A stretch of DNA of 64,000 bases from Microbotryum silenes-acaulis (Eukaryota; Basidiomycota; Microbotryomycetes; Microbotryales; Microbotryaceae), in contig QPFY01000002.1 of assembly GCA_003665825.1 (NCBI GenBank), positions 1,240,001 to 1,304,000 of the forward strand. Reading direction: 5' to 3'. The notes under the pieces are model-generated. The model had not been told where the DNA came from. It did no database searches and was given only the letters and a program-made list of their open reading frames with translations. How positions within the stretch are numbered: position 1 is the first letter of the stretch; every line of letters starts with the position of its first letter. Shown in pieces: positions 1-11,521 of the stretch. The position numbers and the translations under genes are program-made.

Positions 1-258
1 TGAGAGTGTGAGCGTGCCTTTGGCGCCTGACTTGTATTTGGGTATTAGTCGCGGCCTAATCCAGTCGCGGCCTGGGCCACAAGCCGAAGATTTCTAGGTA
101 TTAATATAATTATGCTGTTAATGAAGTCTATCAAATCAATAAAAAATGCTCAGACAGGCTCAGACGCGGGCCGAGCCAGGCGCGCTCAGTCGACTCTTGG
201 CTGCTTGTGATTTGTCCCCTGCTCAAGCCGATCCCGCCCCAACTCTCACCACCTCAAC
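1..258. other. upstream region of LSM4
   Basis: Non-coding stretch before the LSM4 start codon. It probably holds promoter and 5' UTR sequence. I see an AT-rich patch around 95-145 but no clear TATA box or coding segment. Confidence 0.4.
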
Positions 259-1300
259 ATGGTCAGTCACTATCGCCCCACAACTACGAGTCAGCTCACT
301 CACCGCAGCTATCCACTCCCTCCCCCAGTTGCCTCTAGCGCTCCTGCACGCCGCGCAGGCCAAACCGATGGTCCGTCCCATTCCCCCCACCCCTTCTCCT
401 GCACGATCCTTTCTCGAAACTGATCACCCCATCTACTTGTCCTTTCCCCCCACAGCTCGTCGAACTCAAGAACGGCGAGACCTTTAACGGCCACTTGGCA
501 GGCTGCGACAATTTCATGAACCTGACCCTCAAAGAGGTCTACCAAACCTCGGCCGTAAGTCCAACGGCTCCTCCACCCTGTCCTGTCCTGCATACCTAAC
601 GACTTGGCGCGCGCGCGTCTCGCTAATACCCTTTTGTTTTGAGACGTCCTCTTAGGACGGAGAACAGTTTTGGAAATTACCGCAATGCTACGTCCGAGGT
701 AACAACGTCAGTGTTCAGTTTCCAAACAAAAGCCCATCTCCTTGGAACCCCACTCGGATTCGAATCGCCTGACGCGTTTTGCTTTACTTTGGTTCACTTG
801 GGCCACCACAGATCAAATACATCCGAGTGGCAGAGAACGTACGTCCCGTCAAAGCCCACACACCAGAGGAATACAGCAGCAGAACTCAAATCACCTCCAA
901 AAGCTCACGACCCTAACCCACCCTCCTCTCTGTTCCTTCAGTTGATCGACCAAGTCAAAGAACAAGAACAAGAACAACGACAACGTGGCAACAGCTCGAC
1001 ACATTCTGGAGGAAGAGGGGGTGGCGATCGAGGTGGTAGAGGCGGAGGTGGTGGCGGAGGTGGTGGTGGTGATCGGGGTTCAAGAGGGGGGTTCGGTGCA
1101 AGAGGTGGTCAGTTCTTTCCTTTCCGATTTCTGTTGAGCGAAAACACTGATTTCGGTTTGGGCTACTTTGTTCAGGTCGGGGTGGTGGACCCCCTGGGAG
1201 AGGAGGAGCAGGTGGAGGACGAGGGGGTGGACCGATGGGCGCTCACTCCGATCGAGGGAGGGGCGCACCGAGAGGTCGAGGCGGGCCACAGGCTCACTAA
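259..1300 (+). CDS. LSM4: U6 snRNA-associated Sm-like protein LSm4
   Basis: Subunit of the Lsm2-8 ring (binds the U6 snRNA 3' end, nucleus) and the Lsm1-7 ring (mRNA decapping, cytoplasm). Seven coding exons: 259-261, 329-370, 456-554, 656-706, 812-838, 942-1107, 1176-1300, all phases matching, giving 170 aa. The first coding exon is the ATG alone; its GTCAGT donor follows directly. The protein then reads [14 protein letters not shown] and [14 protein letters not shown], the Sm1 motif, then CYVRGNNIKYIRV, the Sm2 motif. From about residue 85 the tail is a Gly/Arg-rich RGG domain, as in other Lsm4 proteins, where it promotes P-body assembly. Convergent with the G-alpha gene downstream. Identification is firm; the ATG-only exon rests on homology of the N-terminus. 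Confidence 0.93.
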
Positions 1301-2055
1301 AAAAACAAAGCCTTGGCCGACATTACACACCAAGCATACACTACCCGACCATTTCTCCCTTGTAATAAACACACACTCCAACAGCACCGAGAATTGATCG
1401 ACACGGGACCATCGTCGCTTGACGGAGGAGGATCTCTGAACAAGCCCTCACAATACAGACAAGAAAAAAAAGCACACCACACACCAGGCACACACACACA
1501 CACACTATAAAAGAGAGGAGAGAGAAAAAGCAAACAATGAAAAGTCAAATCACACACAACACCAGTACCTCCCTTGCCTTCGAACTTTCAAACCTCATCA
1601 TCCCTATTCCGCTCCCTTTCAACCTTCCTTCCTCTTCACCTCCAGCACGAAACAACATGCGCACGAAAAACGAAACCGAAACGAATACGAGAGGAAGCCC
1701 CGGGGATGAAAAAAGAACAAAAATAAATACACGATAAACGAAGCGAGAGAGGGAGGGAGAGAACGATGATAGACAAGGGGGAATGGGAAATGAAGGAGTG
1801 GAGTAGAACGAACCGAGTCGAGGGTGGGCCACGACCGGGTTGGAATGAGGAGAGCGACGTTCGAGATGTCGAGGGAGGTGGAAGGTTGGAAGGAGGGTAG
1901 AACTTAAAAGCACTGAAGGGGGAAAGAGCAACAGTCGTAAAAGTGAGGGTCGTTAGGCGAAAAGGGAGGTCAAGGATGCGAGTTGCGAGCCGACGACGTT
2001 GAAAGATCAATGCCGGGGCGAGGACGGGCGATAGAGGACGGGCGATCGAACCGGT
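1301..2055. other. convergent 3' region between LSM4 and G-alpha
   Basis: Holds the 3' ends of two convergent genes. I see a CA dinucleotide run at about 1485-1506 and strongly strand-asymmetric purine/pyrimidine tracts at 1540-1960. Short reading frames here look like low-complexity noise. No gene seen. Confidence 0.5.
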
Positions 2056-3990
2056 TTACAAGATCCCAGAGTCTCGAAGCGCATTTTGAAGAATTGTCTC
2101 CTTGACAGCAGCGAATACCAGCCGAATCTGAGCAGTTCTCGGAAGACGGTAATTCAGCATTCATCTCTCGTATCGGGCCAAGCCTCATCATACTCGACGA
2201 CCAAAGCGCACTCACGTTCGAGGTATCGGTCGCTTGGGTCAAATGCGGGTAGATTGACAACCGTGCCCGGTTGAGTTGCGTGAAACGCCATAGGATGTAC
2301 TTGGCTCCCTTGTTGACGTCGGCTCCGCCCGTGTACTCGGGGAAGTACTTTTCGAGCGGGATCTTGGGCACCTTGGCCTTGAAAAGATCGATCTGTCAAG
2401 GGCAAGGCGCCAAGGCAAGATATGAATCAGTGCTAAGACATGTTTCTCACCCCTAGGCACCCAACTGACCTTGTTGAGGAACAAGATGATACTCGTCCTC
2501 AAGAACCACCTCGAGTTGATCACGCTCTCGAACAAGACCAGACTCTCATTCATCCTATTCTGCCCGTTCTCCTCCAAAAGCACCTGGTCGTACTCGCTCA
2601 GCGCGACACAGAAGATGATCGACGTGACAGCTTCGAAGCAATGAATCCACTTTTTGCGCTCGGACCGCTGCCCACCGACGTCGAACATGTGGATTGAGAG
2701 TTGACCAGACTTGAACTTGGTCTCGCTGATACCGGTCGTTTTTGTTCGCGCGTGCAGCACGTCGGACTCGTTGGGGATGTAGCCGACCGTGCCTATCCGC
2801 TTGATCTCGTCAAAAAAGCTGTTCACACGTATGGCTTTGAGATTAGTGAACGATCCGAAAGCCGTGCCCCTGGCCGCAGCGTCACTCACTAAGGCGCCGA
2901 ATCCATGAGGTAAAACTCGCTCGATCGATCCAACACGCTTGGGATGATGGGGTCGTGCCACAGGCTATCGATCGCATGTACAATCTCGGGATCCAACCCT
3001 CCCCCCGGTGCGGCTCCTGGCTGGGCGAGGCTCAGTCCGGGCGATGCCGAGAACGAGTCGCCCTCGAGTCGGAACTCGGAGATCAATTCGGCGTATTCCT
3101 GCCAGTGCGAAAAGTAGTAGTGATGAGCAATACCATTCTAATTTCACATTCCGACATCACATTCCGATCACATTCCGTCGACTGACCCTGTTCTCTGATT
3201 CTGTGGGTTCCAACTTGAACCGTCGTAATGCAAGTACGAGCGTCTGGGCCGAATCAATCACATCTGTCGTCAAGGAAGGGGCGGGGTGGGACAGGAGGTT
3301 CAGCTTCACTTGCCTCTAATCAAGCCAGTCCATCAGTTCCTCCATCCAACATGAGGTATGGTGGGAGAGCCAACTGCGGACACAATCGCGCTTCGCCCAG
3401 CGCTGCCTCCCCACCACCGAGCTAACGGGCGCAGGAGACAGGCCGAGAATGAGTGGAGGTGAGACTGACTCTTGTAGACAGTCATCCGGAACAACAGCAT
3501 CTCGTCCCTCGAGTACCCGTTCTGATGGATGATCTTCATCTGTTTGACGATGGTCGATTTCCCTGATTCACCGGATCCTATTTGAGGGGAGGGACAACAT
3601 GGATGCGACGGGTGAATCAGCGGGATGTCCGAACCTGGAGAGCGAGGGCGTGGGGAGGGTGGAGGGAGGGGTAATCCCGGGGGTCGATCGCTCGTGCCGT
3701 ACACCACAACATCCCACTCAAGCACTTGCTGAGGTAGTATGCAGAGCACTTCCTCGAACACAACAATGCAGTGGAATGAATGACATGCTATGTACGGTGT
3801 GCGACCGCGGAAATAGGGTTCGAAACCAGGGGTGGCGCAGACGACCAAACTGACCCAACAACAGGATCTTGCACTCCCGCCTCAGCCGTTTGGCATCGTC
3901 GTCGAGCTGCTTGTCGATCGCGTAAGAGCGGTCCTTGGACTCCTTGGGCACGTCCCCCATCGTCGTTGGAGTGGAAGAACTGCACCCCAT
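2056..3990 (-). CDS. heterotrimeric G protein alpha subunit
   Basis: GTP-binding switch coupling a seven-helix receptor to downstream kinases or adenylyl cyclase at the plasma membrane. Seven exons (3990-3855, 3577-3470, 3263-3187, 3098-2890, 2818-2470, 2392-2216, 2127-2056) give 375 aa. It starts MGCSSST, so Gly2 and Cys3 are available for myristoylation and palmitoylation. The P-loop GSGESGKST spans the first intron. Also visible are RTKTTGI (switch I), [12 protein letters not shown] (switch II), NKID formed across intron 5, and TQATDT in place of the usual TCATDT. It ends NALRDSGIL, so there is no cysteine four residues from the C-terminus. The helical domain has a Gly/Pro/Ser-rich insertion at about residues 120-140. 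Four of its six donors are GTCAGT. Which fungal Gpa subgroup it belongs to cannot be settled by eye. Confidence 0.95.
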
Positions 3991-5400
3991 CGTTTCGGTT
4001 GATGGTGATTCGGCGGAGTTGTGGGTGGTGGGCGTGGGGTCGGGCCGACGGCGGCAGGAAAGGCGCTGCGGGTGGTGGACAAGTCAGAAAGTGGCTGGAG
4101 GTGGGCCGCTGAGCCAGGCCGACGGGGCGCGGGCGCGGCGCGAGAACTCGCTGCTAAATAGAGGCGACTAGACGAGGCACGCCTCACGACGATCCTACAC
4201 GATCGAGGCGATCGAGAAGTTCTGAAGCGGTCGCACTCGGACTCACTACTGTCGGAGCCGGAGTCGTCAGGCTCGGGGAAGATTGGAAGTGCTTCGGTCG
4301 ACGTCGAGGACGGGGTGCAGCGATGTATCCGATTTCCTGAACTTTGCAAGGGTCAGCCGAACCCCCAAGGTTCAACGTAATGCCAGTCTGCGACTAGTCT
4401 GCGATCAGCGAGGAAATCGACGCTCAAAGCCAGTCCGAAGCCTCAGCTTGACAAGCTCCCTCGCGCTCCAACGCGATCGAGACCAAAATGAGGCGTCGCG
4501 CGGCGGGCCGCGGCGCCGGGCCCGCCCCTCGGGAGTTGAGGTTGTAAAACTTTGTCCACGGCAAACTCACCCTGAAAATTAGCTTCATCTTTACTTTGAC
4601 CACTTCCTGCGGAGCGAACCCGGGGCCCGAACTACTTGGCTCCGATGACTCGGAGTCGATTACGCGATCATACCACTGGCAGGAGCCGGGTGCCGAGTTG
4701 GGAGGAGGGAAAGACTTTTTTTTTTGTAGAATGTGAGCCCAAAATAATGTGGGCATCAGTCCTGATCCCAGTGCGGTAATATGGTATATGATATGGTGGT
4801 CCAGCGGGTCTTTGAACAAGACTAGCTTCAAATCATCGAAACTCAGAATTGAGCCTCGAGCGCATGTTCGAGTTCACTTGCTTTCTGGCCAAATCAATGG
4901 GACTTGCTTTCAGCCTTGTCTGGTATGTATTGTAGAGAGTGTTTGCAGTCATCACGTTGGTACACTAGTCGGAAAGGCGTTCTAAAGAGGGTGAGAAGGA
5001 AACAACGAGTTAAACTACGTAGGAGAAAGTTGAAAAGATAAGACGAGTGGGAAAAAGGCAAAGCAATAAATAACACCAGCGGGTTGCGAAACAAACGGGG
5101 CAAATTAGAATCTCTTTCTTGAACGAGGAATCCTGAAAGGGGAGATTGGTCATGCAACGTCTGATCGTGCCCAAGAAACGAGAACCTGAAGGCGAGCCAT
5201 GCGAGGGGAACACGTGAAGACGTTCGAGTGGGTGGAGGAGGGAGAGCGTGCTACAGTGAATGAAACGGGAGGCGCGCTCTGGGAGAACGATCGATCGTCT
5301 ATAAAAAAAGGTCTTGCAGATGCGAGCGGTCGTTAAGGGTGACCGAGATTACGAGAGGGAAAGCCGGCGGAGAAAACATATAATTCGACGTCGGCGCGGG
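3991..5400. other. 1.4 kb region upstream of G-alpha and downstream of the GT49 gene
   Basis: Promoter and 5' UTR of the G-alpha gene near 4000-4600, and the presumed 3' UTR of the upstream minus-strand gene near 5200-5400. There is a short poly-T run at about 4719-4729. Open frames here (for example minus strand 4349-3882) overlap the first G-alpha exon in another frame and have no recognisable domain. Nothing else seen. Confidence 0.45.
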
Positions 5401-7375
5401 TCATTGTGAGTTGCCCGACACGGCGGCGATATATCTTGCCGCGGTCGACGGGAACCCCTTGAGCTTCTTGCATTCTTGCGCCAGGTTCTTGGCCCTCGGC
5501 GAGCCGATCTGGTCGATGAACATGTTGAGGTACCGGAAACACGTCTCTTCACGGAAGTCGATGTAGAGCTTGCGGTTGTAGCGACGCTCGTGCTGGCGCG
5601 CCTTTTCGGCGTACGCGTGCGACTGGTGGATGAGCATGTCGTCCGGCAGCACGTAGAACGACACGCCCGAGAGGTACAGCTCGTACAAGCACGCGGCCTT
5701 GTTGCCGCCGTAGCCAATGAAACGCTCGTCGCACCAAGGCGTGCCCTCCTTCTTAAAGATCGCATACGGCTCGTAACTGTGCGTGTAGCTCGTCACTCGA
5801 TACACCTCTCCCGGCTTGGCGGCGTAGTACTTGGTGTAGTTGGTGCTGCCGTGGCCTGGGGCCCACGACTTGTGGAACATGCCGATCTTTTCGGCTTCAA
5901 CGAGTTTGACAAGTTCCTATCGATGTGTCAGAAGCCAGAGGCGTATATCCGTCAGCTCTCTCGTGGAAAGATGCAGTACGCAGCACTGTTTCCAACTCAT
6001 ACCTCTTTGGTCGTCGGGAAGGTGGAGGGGTCGACTCCATCCGATTGTTTCGCAAACTCGAACGCGGGGACGACAAAAGCGGCGAGCCCCCCACGCAATC
6101 TCGCCATGATTTCCTCGGATCCTAAAATGCGACTGCGGAAGTCGGTACACAGCCAAAAGTCAACGTCAAGCATCATGACGTACTATAGAGTGATTGTAGA
6201 TAAGAGAGACAGTCAGTTGGGGTTCCTCAGAAAGGGCAACTACGTCTCAAGGGAACTGACCTCGGTCCGGGCAAAGAACTTTGCGACGTTGCGCCACATG
6301 TTGAATTGCCGATCGAACGAGTCGTAGACGAGGTGGATGTCGACGTATTTGCGCATAAGAGGGGAGCCATTGTATGCCTCGTCGAGCACTTGCAGCGTCT
6401 CGGCGTGTGTGCTCGAGTCGGACAAGTGTACGGTCGCAGAGATGGGGCCTAATGAGCGAGAGGGTAAAAATATGTCAGTGCTTCTATCCATGGGGCTGGT
6501 TCCCGAGCTACTCACTGTAGCTCACCTTGATATCTCTCGACGAGTCGCTTGAAGACCTCCAAACGATTGCTTGTGATCAGGGTTGTGATCGTAATGTCCT
6601 CCTTGTTAAAGTCGAGGCGATCGGGGTCGGTCGCTCGGTAGTAGTAAGGGATGACCTTGGACGGTTGTAACGACGACGAGAACGACAGCGACAGGAACTG
6701 ATCCTCGGACAGAGCGAGCTGACTCCTCGGTCCCGTGTCGTGGTTCCAGTGCGAAGCGTCGGAGCTCGGTCCAGAGTGGGCGCGATGATGCGAGGGGTGA
6801 TGCCATACCATCAGATCGGCGTCCCATTCGACGTTCTCGAGACCGCCGACGCGTGTGCGCACAAGTTCACGCCCATCAATCAATTCCTTGGGCTTGACAT
6901 AAGTTGCTTTGATCTTCTTGCCGGCCTTGGCTGCCATTTCCGCCGCGGCCCAGACCTTGTCATGGCTGTCCTCCTGTCGAATGTCCGAGGCCCTCACACC
7001 GGCGGTCTCGAGCGCGGCGTGACGGTTCTTGGTCTTGGTCTTGCCATCGGCGTCGAACGCGGTCACGATGTCGCCTGGCATATGAGCCGCGATCTGGGAG
7101 ATGAGAGTCGCCGATGCGGTGCCATCTGCTCCACTGGCTGGTGCTCCCGCCGCTCCGGCTGCGCGTACTGCTGCGGTTTGGTCTTCTGCGAGTCGTAGCC
7201 GTTCCTGTTCGACCTTCGCGTCGGATCCAAGCACTGCCCTGACGGCAGGATCGACGACAAAGTGGTACGCGGTGTAGCCGAGCGCGGCGAGGAGGTACAC
7301 GGTCAGGCAGAACTTGGCCAGTCGTCCCAGACGCGACGACGTGCTTTTAGGCTTGCCCGCATTCCTTCGCAACAT
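5401..7375 (-). CDS. GT49 (LARGE-like) family glycosyltransferase, type II membrane protein
   Basis: Four exons (7375-6526, 6448-6261, 6182-6003, 5916-5401) with matching phases give 577 aa. A short basic cytosolic tail precedes a signal-anchor helix at about residues 24-45 (FCLTVYLLAALGYTAYHFVV). A low-complexity stem follows, then the catalytic region: ITITTLITSNRLEVFKRLV, a metal-binding DVD in MMLDVDFWLCTDF at about residue 350, and the C-terminal block DERFIGYGGNKAACLYEL with VLPDDMLIHQ. That block resembles the end of the LARGE glucuronyltransferase domain (Pfam Glyco_transf_49). Likely Golgi-resident; donor and acceptor sugars are unknown. I start at the ATG at 7375, because the frame only extends upstream through a proline run from a non-ATG codon. 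The family call is from motifs only. Confidence 0.75.
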
Positions 7376-7387
7376 CTTGGAGGCGAG

Positions 7388-7431
7388 TAGCGGCGGCGGC
7401 GGAGGGGGAGGGGGAGGGGGAGGGGGAGGAT
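7388..7431 (+). repeat. G-run repeat with G-quadruplex potential, 5' of the GT49 gene
   Basis: GGC repeats run into four GGGGGA units on the plus strand, directly upstream of the minus-strand GT49 start codon. They would appear in that gene's 5' leader as a C/T-rich tract, with a G-quadruplex-capable DNA strand opposite. Confidence 0.7.
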
Positions 7432-8430
7432 AGTTCGTGTCGATCCAAATCAATAAGATTTGTGTTTTTGACGGCGGGAGAAGCGGCTCGATTGAACGAG
7501 GTCGTCAGAGAAGAAAGGGGGGTGCGTGCGTGTGGGCGTGGCGCGGCGTGCGTGTGCGCGGGCGAAGGCGGCGGGCGACGTGACGAGTTGGGAGTCGATC
7601 GCGCGGCTGCGGGATCACTCACTGAACGCGGCGCGTCGAAAGGGTGCGGACAGGAACGAGTGGAAGGTGAGCGTGTCGGCCGGTGGGTTTGAGCAAGTGC
7701 ACGTCGGCGTGACAAGAAGAAAGTACGCAAGAAGGTGGTGGTGGGAAGCGAGTGAGACACGTCAAAAGAGGAGAGGAGGTCTCGGGGAGATCGCCGCCAG
7801 GACGTGAGTGCTAAGAAGGCAAAGGAGGTCCAAGCACTCGAGCGCGCCTCCTTACCAAACATGCCCAGCCAATCACCGGCGAGTTATGGCGCGCCCATAG
7901 CAGGAGCCCATTATGCCAGTTTTCGCGCCAAAATTGCTTCCAAGAGCGCAGTGTCTTTGGCTACATTTTTGTTGTAACCTTTTCCGGTTGCCTCCGGAGG
8001 GGGCCGGAGGAGCCTCCCGTACGAATCTGTTAAGTAATTTCACCCGAGCCACGTCAGTCAGGTTCAGGAGCACTTCCCCCCTGAAACGTCGTTTGTCGCC
8101 GCGTTGGCCGCTTCGCGTGGGGAAACGGGGGGATTATAAATTCGCCAATTTGGCAACGAGACTAATAAGACCTACCCCGGCTTTTTGACTCGGAGCTCTC
8201 TCTCGCCAACGACCCTCATTCCTGTACAGGAAACCAGAATGATCGCGCGATCAGAGATTTGATCAAGGAGTGCTGTAGGAAGACCAAGAGTGCCCCAAAA
8301 CTGTGTCGCAAGAGCTCCTACGTGCCTGCCACGAACTGAGGTACGTGCGTTGACTCTTCGCCGACGAACTTTGTGGCTTCCCCGAGCTGATGCCATTCCT
8401 TCGTGGGTACCGACAGGCAGGTCTTCAGGG
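7432..8430. other. divergent promoter region, GT49 gene / ABC ATPase gene
   Basis: About 1 kb between two divergently transcribed genes. Reading frames here are GC-rich and lack domains. A first exon of the ABC gene could lie within 8200-8430 (a GTACGT donor-like site occurs near 8341). No independent gene seen. Confidence 0.45.
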
Positions 8431-10486
8431 ATGACAACCAGGATCGTATCACCCAAGTCAATAGGCTGGTGTACTCGAGCCATCTCGTCGACTTCAATCA
8501 ACCGGCAGCTCAGCCGTCGCAATGACCCGGCCTTCCCGGGGCCTGAGACTGGCTTTGGTCTCGCACCACGCCCGCGACATCCAATACGGCGTTCCTTCAC
8601 ACAATCCCAAAAAGTATTTAATCCGAAGGAGAAGGCTCCACCACACTCGGGATCGAGCGCCACAGTGATCAGCATTATAAATGCCAACGTCTTCCCCTTT
8701 GGAGCTCCCTCCGACTCACCCGACTCGGCGCTTTTCACCTCGCTGGCATGGACCATCCAAGATCCCGAATGTTGGGGGATCCTCTGCTCCTCTTGTGCGC
8801 TTTCCAAAACGCACCTTCTCGACGCCTTGCAGGCCAAAACGCGCTTCGACCCACCCCATGCCGTCAGCTACCCACTTCTTGACTTCCTTCCACCCGTCGC
8901 GAGACCCCAAGCCCAAGGTGGGCCCCGAGACCGTTCGGTTCAAGACCTGATTGGTTTCGTCTCTTTTCGAACAAGGTTGGATCAGAAAACGGGGGAATTT
9001 GAGGATTACACTTCGAGGTATTACGCCATTCGGGACGAGGCCAAGTTGACGCTTCGGGATCATCTGAAGAATTACGTCCCTTTTCAAGAAGAGGCGACGA
9101 AGGAATCGATCGATCGCCTTATCGAGGAGACGGCGACTTCGTTGGAGATGGAGAGCTTTTTGGACTTGCCCTTGGTCACGTTGAGCAATGGTCAGACAAG
9201 GAGAGCGAGGATCATGAGAGCTTTGTTGGCGAAGCCCGAGTTGCTGATTCTTGAGGAGCCTTATAGTGAGTTGCGTGTGGCGGGTCTCGCTCTTGCAGAA
9301 CCACTGACTCATCCCTCTTACGACGCCAAATAGCCGGCCTGGACGTTTCGTCACGATCCGTCCTCTCTGAAGTGCTTGAACGCCTACACTCTCAACGCTC
9401 ACCCCGGATCCTCGTCGTCCTCCGTCCTCAAGACCCCCTACCTCCTTTCGTCACCCACCTAGCGCTCATAGACCCCCACATCCCACGCAAAGTCACCTTC
9501 GGCACAACACTCGAGATACTCTCTCTCCCGGACGCTCAGAAGATGATTGAGACGGGGAAAAAGGAACGAGAAGCTTCTGCTTCGAGGAAAGCTGAGCGCA
9601 GGAGGAAAGCAAGGGAGGAGGAAGGGGCAGGAGAGGTGTTGGTTCGGTTGGATAAGGTGAATGTCGTTTATGGGGTTGGGGAGAAGGCGAGGGAGGTCTT
9701 GAAGGATGTGAGTTGGACAATTAGGGAGGGGGAGAGGTGGGTATTGGCGGGGCATAATGGTGAGGTTTCAATCTCAGAGCGTGTAGGTCCGGACCATCGG
9801 CACAGAGGTAACTAATCGACTCCCTACCTCTGAAATACAGGATCAGGGAAGAGTACGCTGCTCTCCCTTATCTTGGGTGATCATCCCCGATCTTTCGTAG
9901 AGGACATCACCCTCTTTGGCAAACCACGAAGCTCCTACGCCACAGCAACGCGTGAGTCAGCCCCAAACCTCTTCAGAGGGGTCAATTGAGCCCACTAACG
10001 CCCACAAATCCTGTAGTCCAATCCCACATCGGCCATGTCTCCCCCGAAATTGCCTCTTCCTTCCCTCGCAAATCCCTCCCCGCCGGCTTAACAGTCCAAG
10101 AATCGATCTTGACAGGTTTTGAAGCCATCTTTTGCTATCGCAAACCCACCCCACTTCAAATCGAAGCCTTACACGAGCTACTCAACGATCTCCGACATTC
10201 ACGAATTACACCAGAATTCTTCAACTTGGGTTTCGCGGACCTAAGTCCAGGTGATCAATCCCTCGTTCTTCTATTGAGGGCTTTAGTCAAACGACCCAAA
10301 CTACTCGTTTTGGACGAAGCCTTTTCGGGGATGGATTCCGAGACGATCGGCATCGTCAAGAGGTATATCGATCAAGGGCTGAAGAAGGATCAAGCGGTGG
10401 TTTTTATAAGTCATTTCGAGGAGGAGTTGCCCAGGAGCGTGAATCGCAGTTTGATGTTGGAGAAGGGGAGAGTCGTTCTGGATTGA
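8431..10486 (+). CDS. tandem ABC-type ATPase, yeast YDR061W-like
   Basis: Soluble protein with two ABC ATPase domains and no membrane segments. Four exons (8431-9265, 9334-9759, 9841-9951, 10017-10486) give 613 aa. The first domain has a degenerate Walker A (WGILCSSCALSKTHLL at about residue 115: the glycines are lost but KT is kept), the signature LSNGQTRRAR and Walker B ELLILEEPYTGLD. The second has an intact Walker A (GSGKST, split by intron 2), a variant signature LSPGDQS, Walker B KLLVLDEAFSGMD and the switch histidine in VFISH. Order and the odd second signature match my memory of S. cerevisiae YDR061W, whose function is poorly known. The Arg/Ser-rich N-terminus could be a mitochondrial presequence. 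The start at 8431 is the first in-frame ATG; a spliced upstream exon is possible. Confidence 0.8.
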
Positions 10487-10670
10487 CACGATAACATTGG
10501 GAACATAGAATAGGATGGTTGCAAGATATAAAGCGTTCGTTGTTGTAGTCGTAAATGACAAGCATAACAGGGAATACAAAAACGGGTGGATACTGAAACG
10601 TTAGAAAGAGCAACACAGGAGTAGTGATACAGGGACCGCGTTCTAAGTGAGACGTCTTGATCAAACCTCA

Positions 10671-11521
10671 CTAGTCCGAATCGTGTTGCTGCGCCTGATA
10701 AGCTTGCTGTCTCGCAACCCAAGCGACGGCAGGGTTCCCTTCTTGTGAACGTTGAGGTGTAACGGGTGTACCGAGGGAAGAAGCATCGTCATGGCTGGGT
10801 AGAGCGAGTCGATCGGTTCGTAATCGTTCGGGACTTCGATTCAGTGCTGAGGGAGGTGGGTACGACGTGGTGGGGACAGAAAATTCGGGTTCGCCACGAG
10901 AGTGTTGAGTCGTAATCGTTGTGGTCGGGATGGTCAGGCCTTGATTGCTGAAATATCCTGGACCCTTACTGTAGATATAGTACGAATCATCAATGCCTCG
11001 TCAGCATCCCTTCGGTGAAAAGATAGGGGTAGCCTCAGTGACTGGAGACTTGAGAAAACTCGCCTAGATCGAAGTCCTCGCTTCTCTGCATCCTTCATCA
11101 CTTGCAATGCCCCCGCTTCGGATCTCGTCAGTCCACATTTGAGACATGTCATCTGATCGTTTAAGGCGGGTTCGGCTTTAGCTTTCGTTCTGCTCACGCG
11201 ACCTCGTTCGGATCGACGGACGCGACGATCCCAGATTCGGAAGACGGGATCGCCACCGAGTAGGGACACGTACTTCTGGGCCATCCTCATTCCCTCCGTG
11301 CATGCCGACTGATGAGGTAAACGCTGCTCCTGTTGAAGATTGAGAAGGGGGTAAAGAGTTAGTCCCACATCGCACACCCGGCCAAGTCGCCAAAGCTCTC
11401 GGAGCTAATGCGACCCCGTGCGTTAGAAACGACCCCCGCAAATGTGCATGAAAACAAGTTCAAAGCAGACTTGCCGTTGGACATGGCACACGACATGAAG
11501 GCCCAGCATGGGCAGCAGCAT
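10671..11521 (-). CDS. conserved-looking protein of unknown function
   Basis: I do not recognise this gene. Exons 11521-11471, 11329-11064 and 10968-10671 join in phase to give 204 aa. Intron 1 ends with a strong ACTAAC branch-like site and CAACAG acceptor. Intron 2 (11063-10969) appears to be GC-AG (donor AG/GCGAGT, branch-like GCTGAC about 30 nt before the CTACAG acceptor); without it the frame closes at 10934. Visible sequence: MAQKYVSLLGGDPVFRIWD, then MTCLKCGLTR (a CxxC pair), then a Ser/Thr/Pro-rich tail ending QAYQAQQHDSD. The start at 11521 is the weakest point: donor GTCTGC is poor, and an alternative Cys-rich exon (MPKKRSCC at 11715, then KLCCCPCW in exon 2) is out of phase with the rest. 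Confidence 0.5.

Noticed and set aside
639..1397. 252-codon plus-strand frame over the LSM4 region
   Set aside because: It reads through introns 4-6 of LSM4; only parts of it are the true LSM4 exons.
7376..7453. N-terminal extension of the GT49 gene with a long proline run
   Set aside because: It would need a TTG start; the prolines come from the C/T-rich side of a G-run repeat in the 5' leader.
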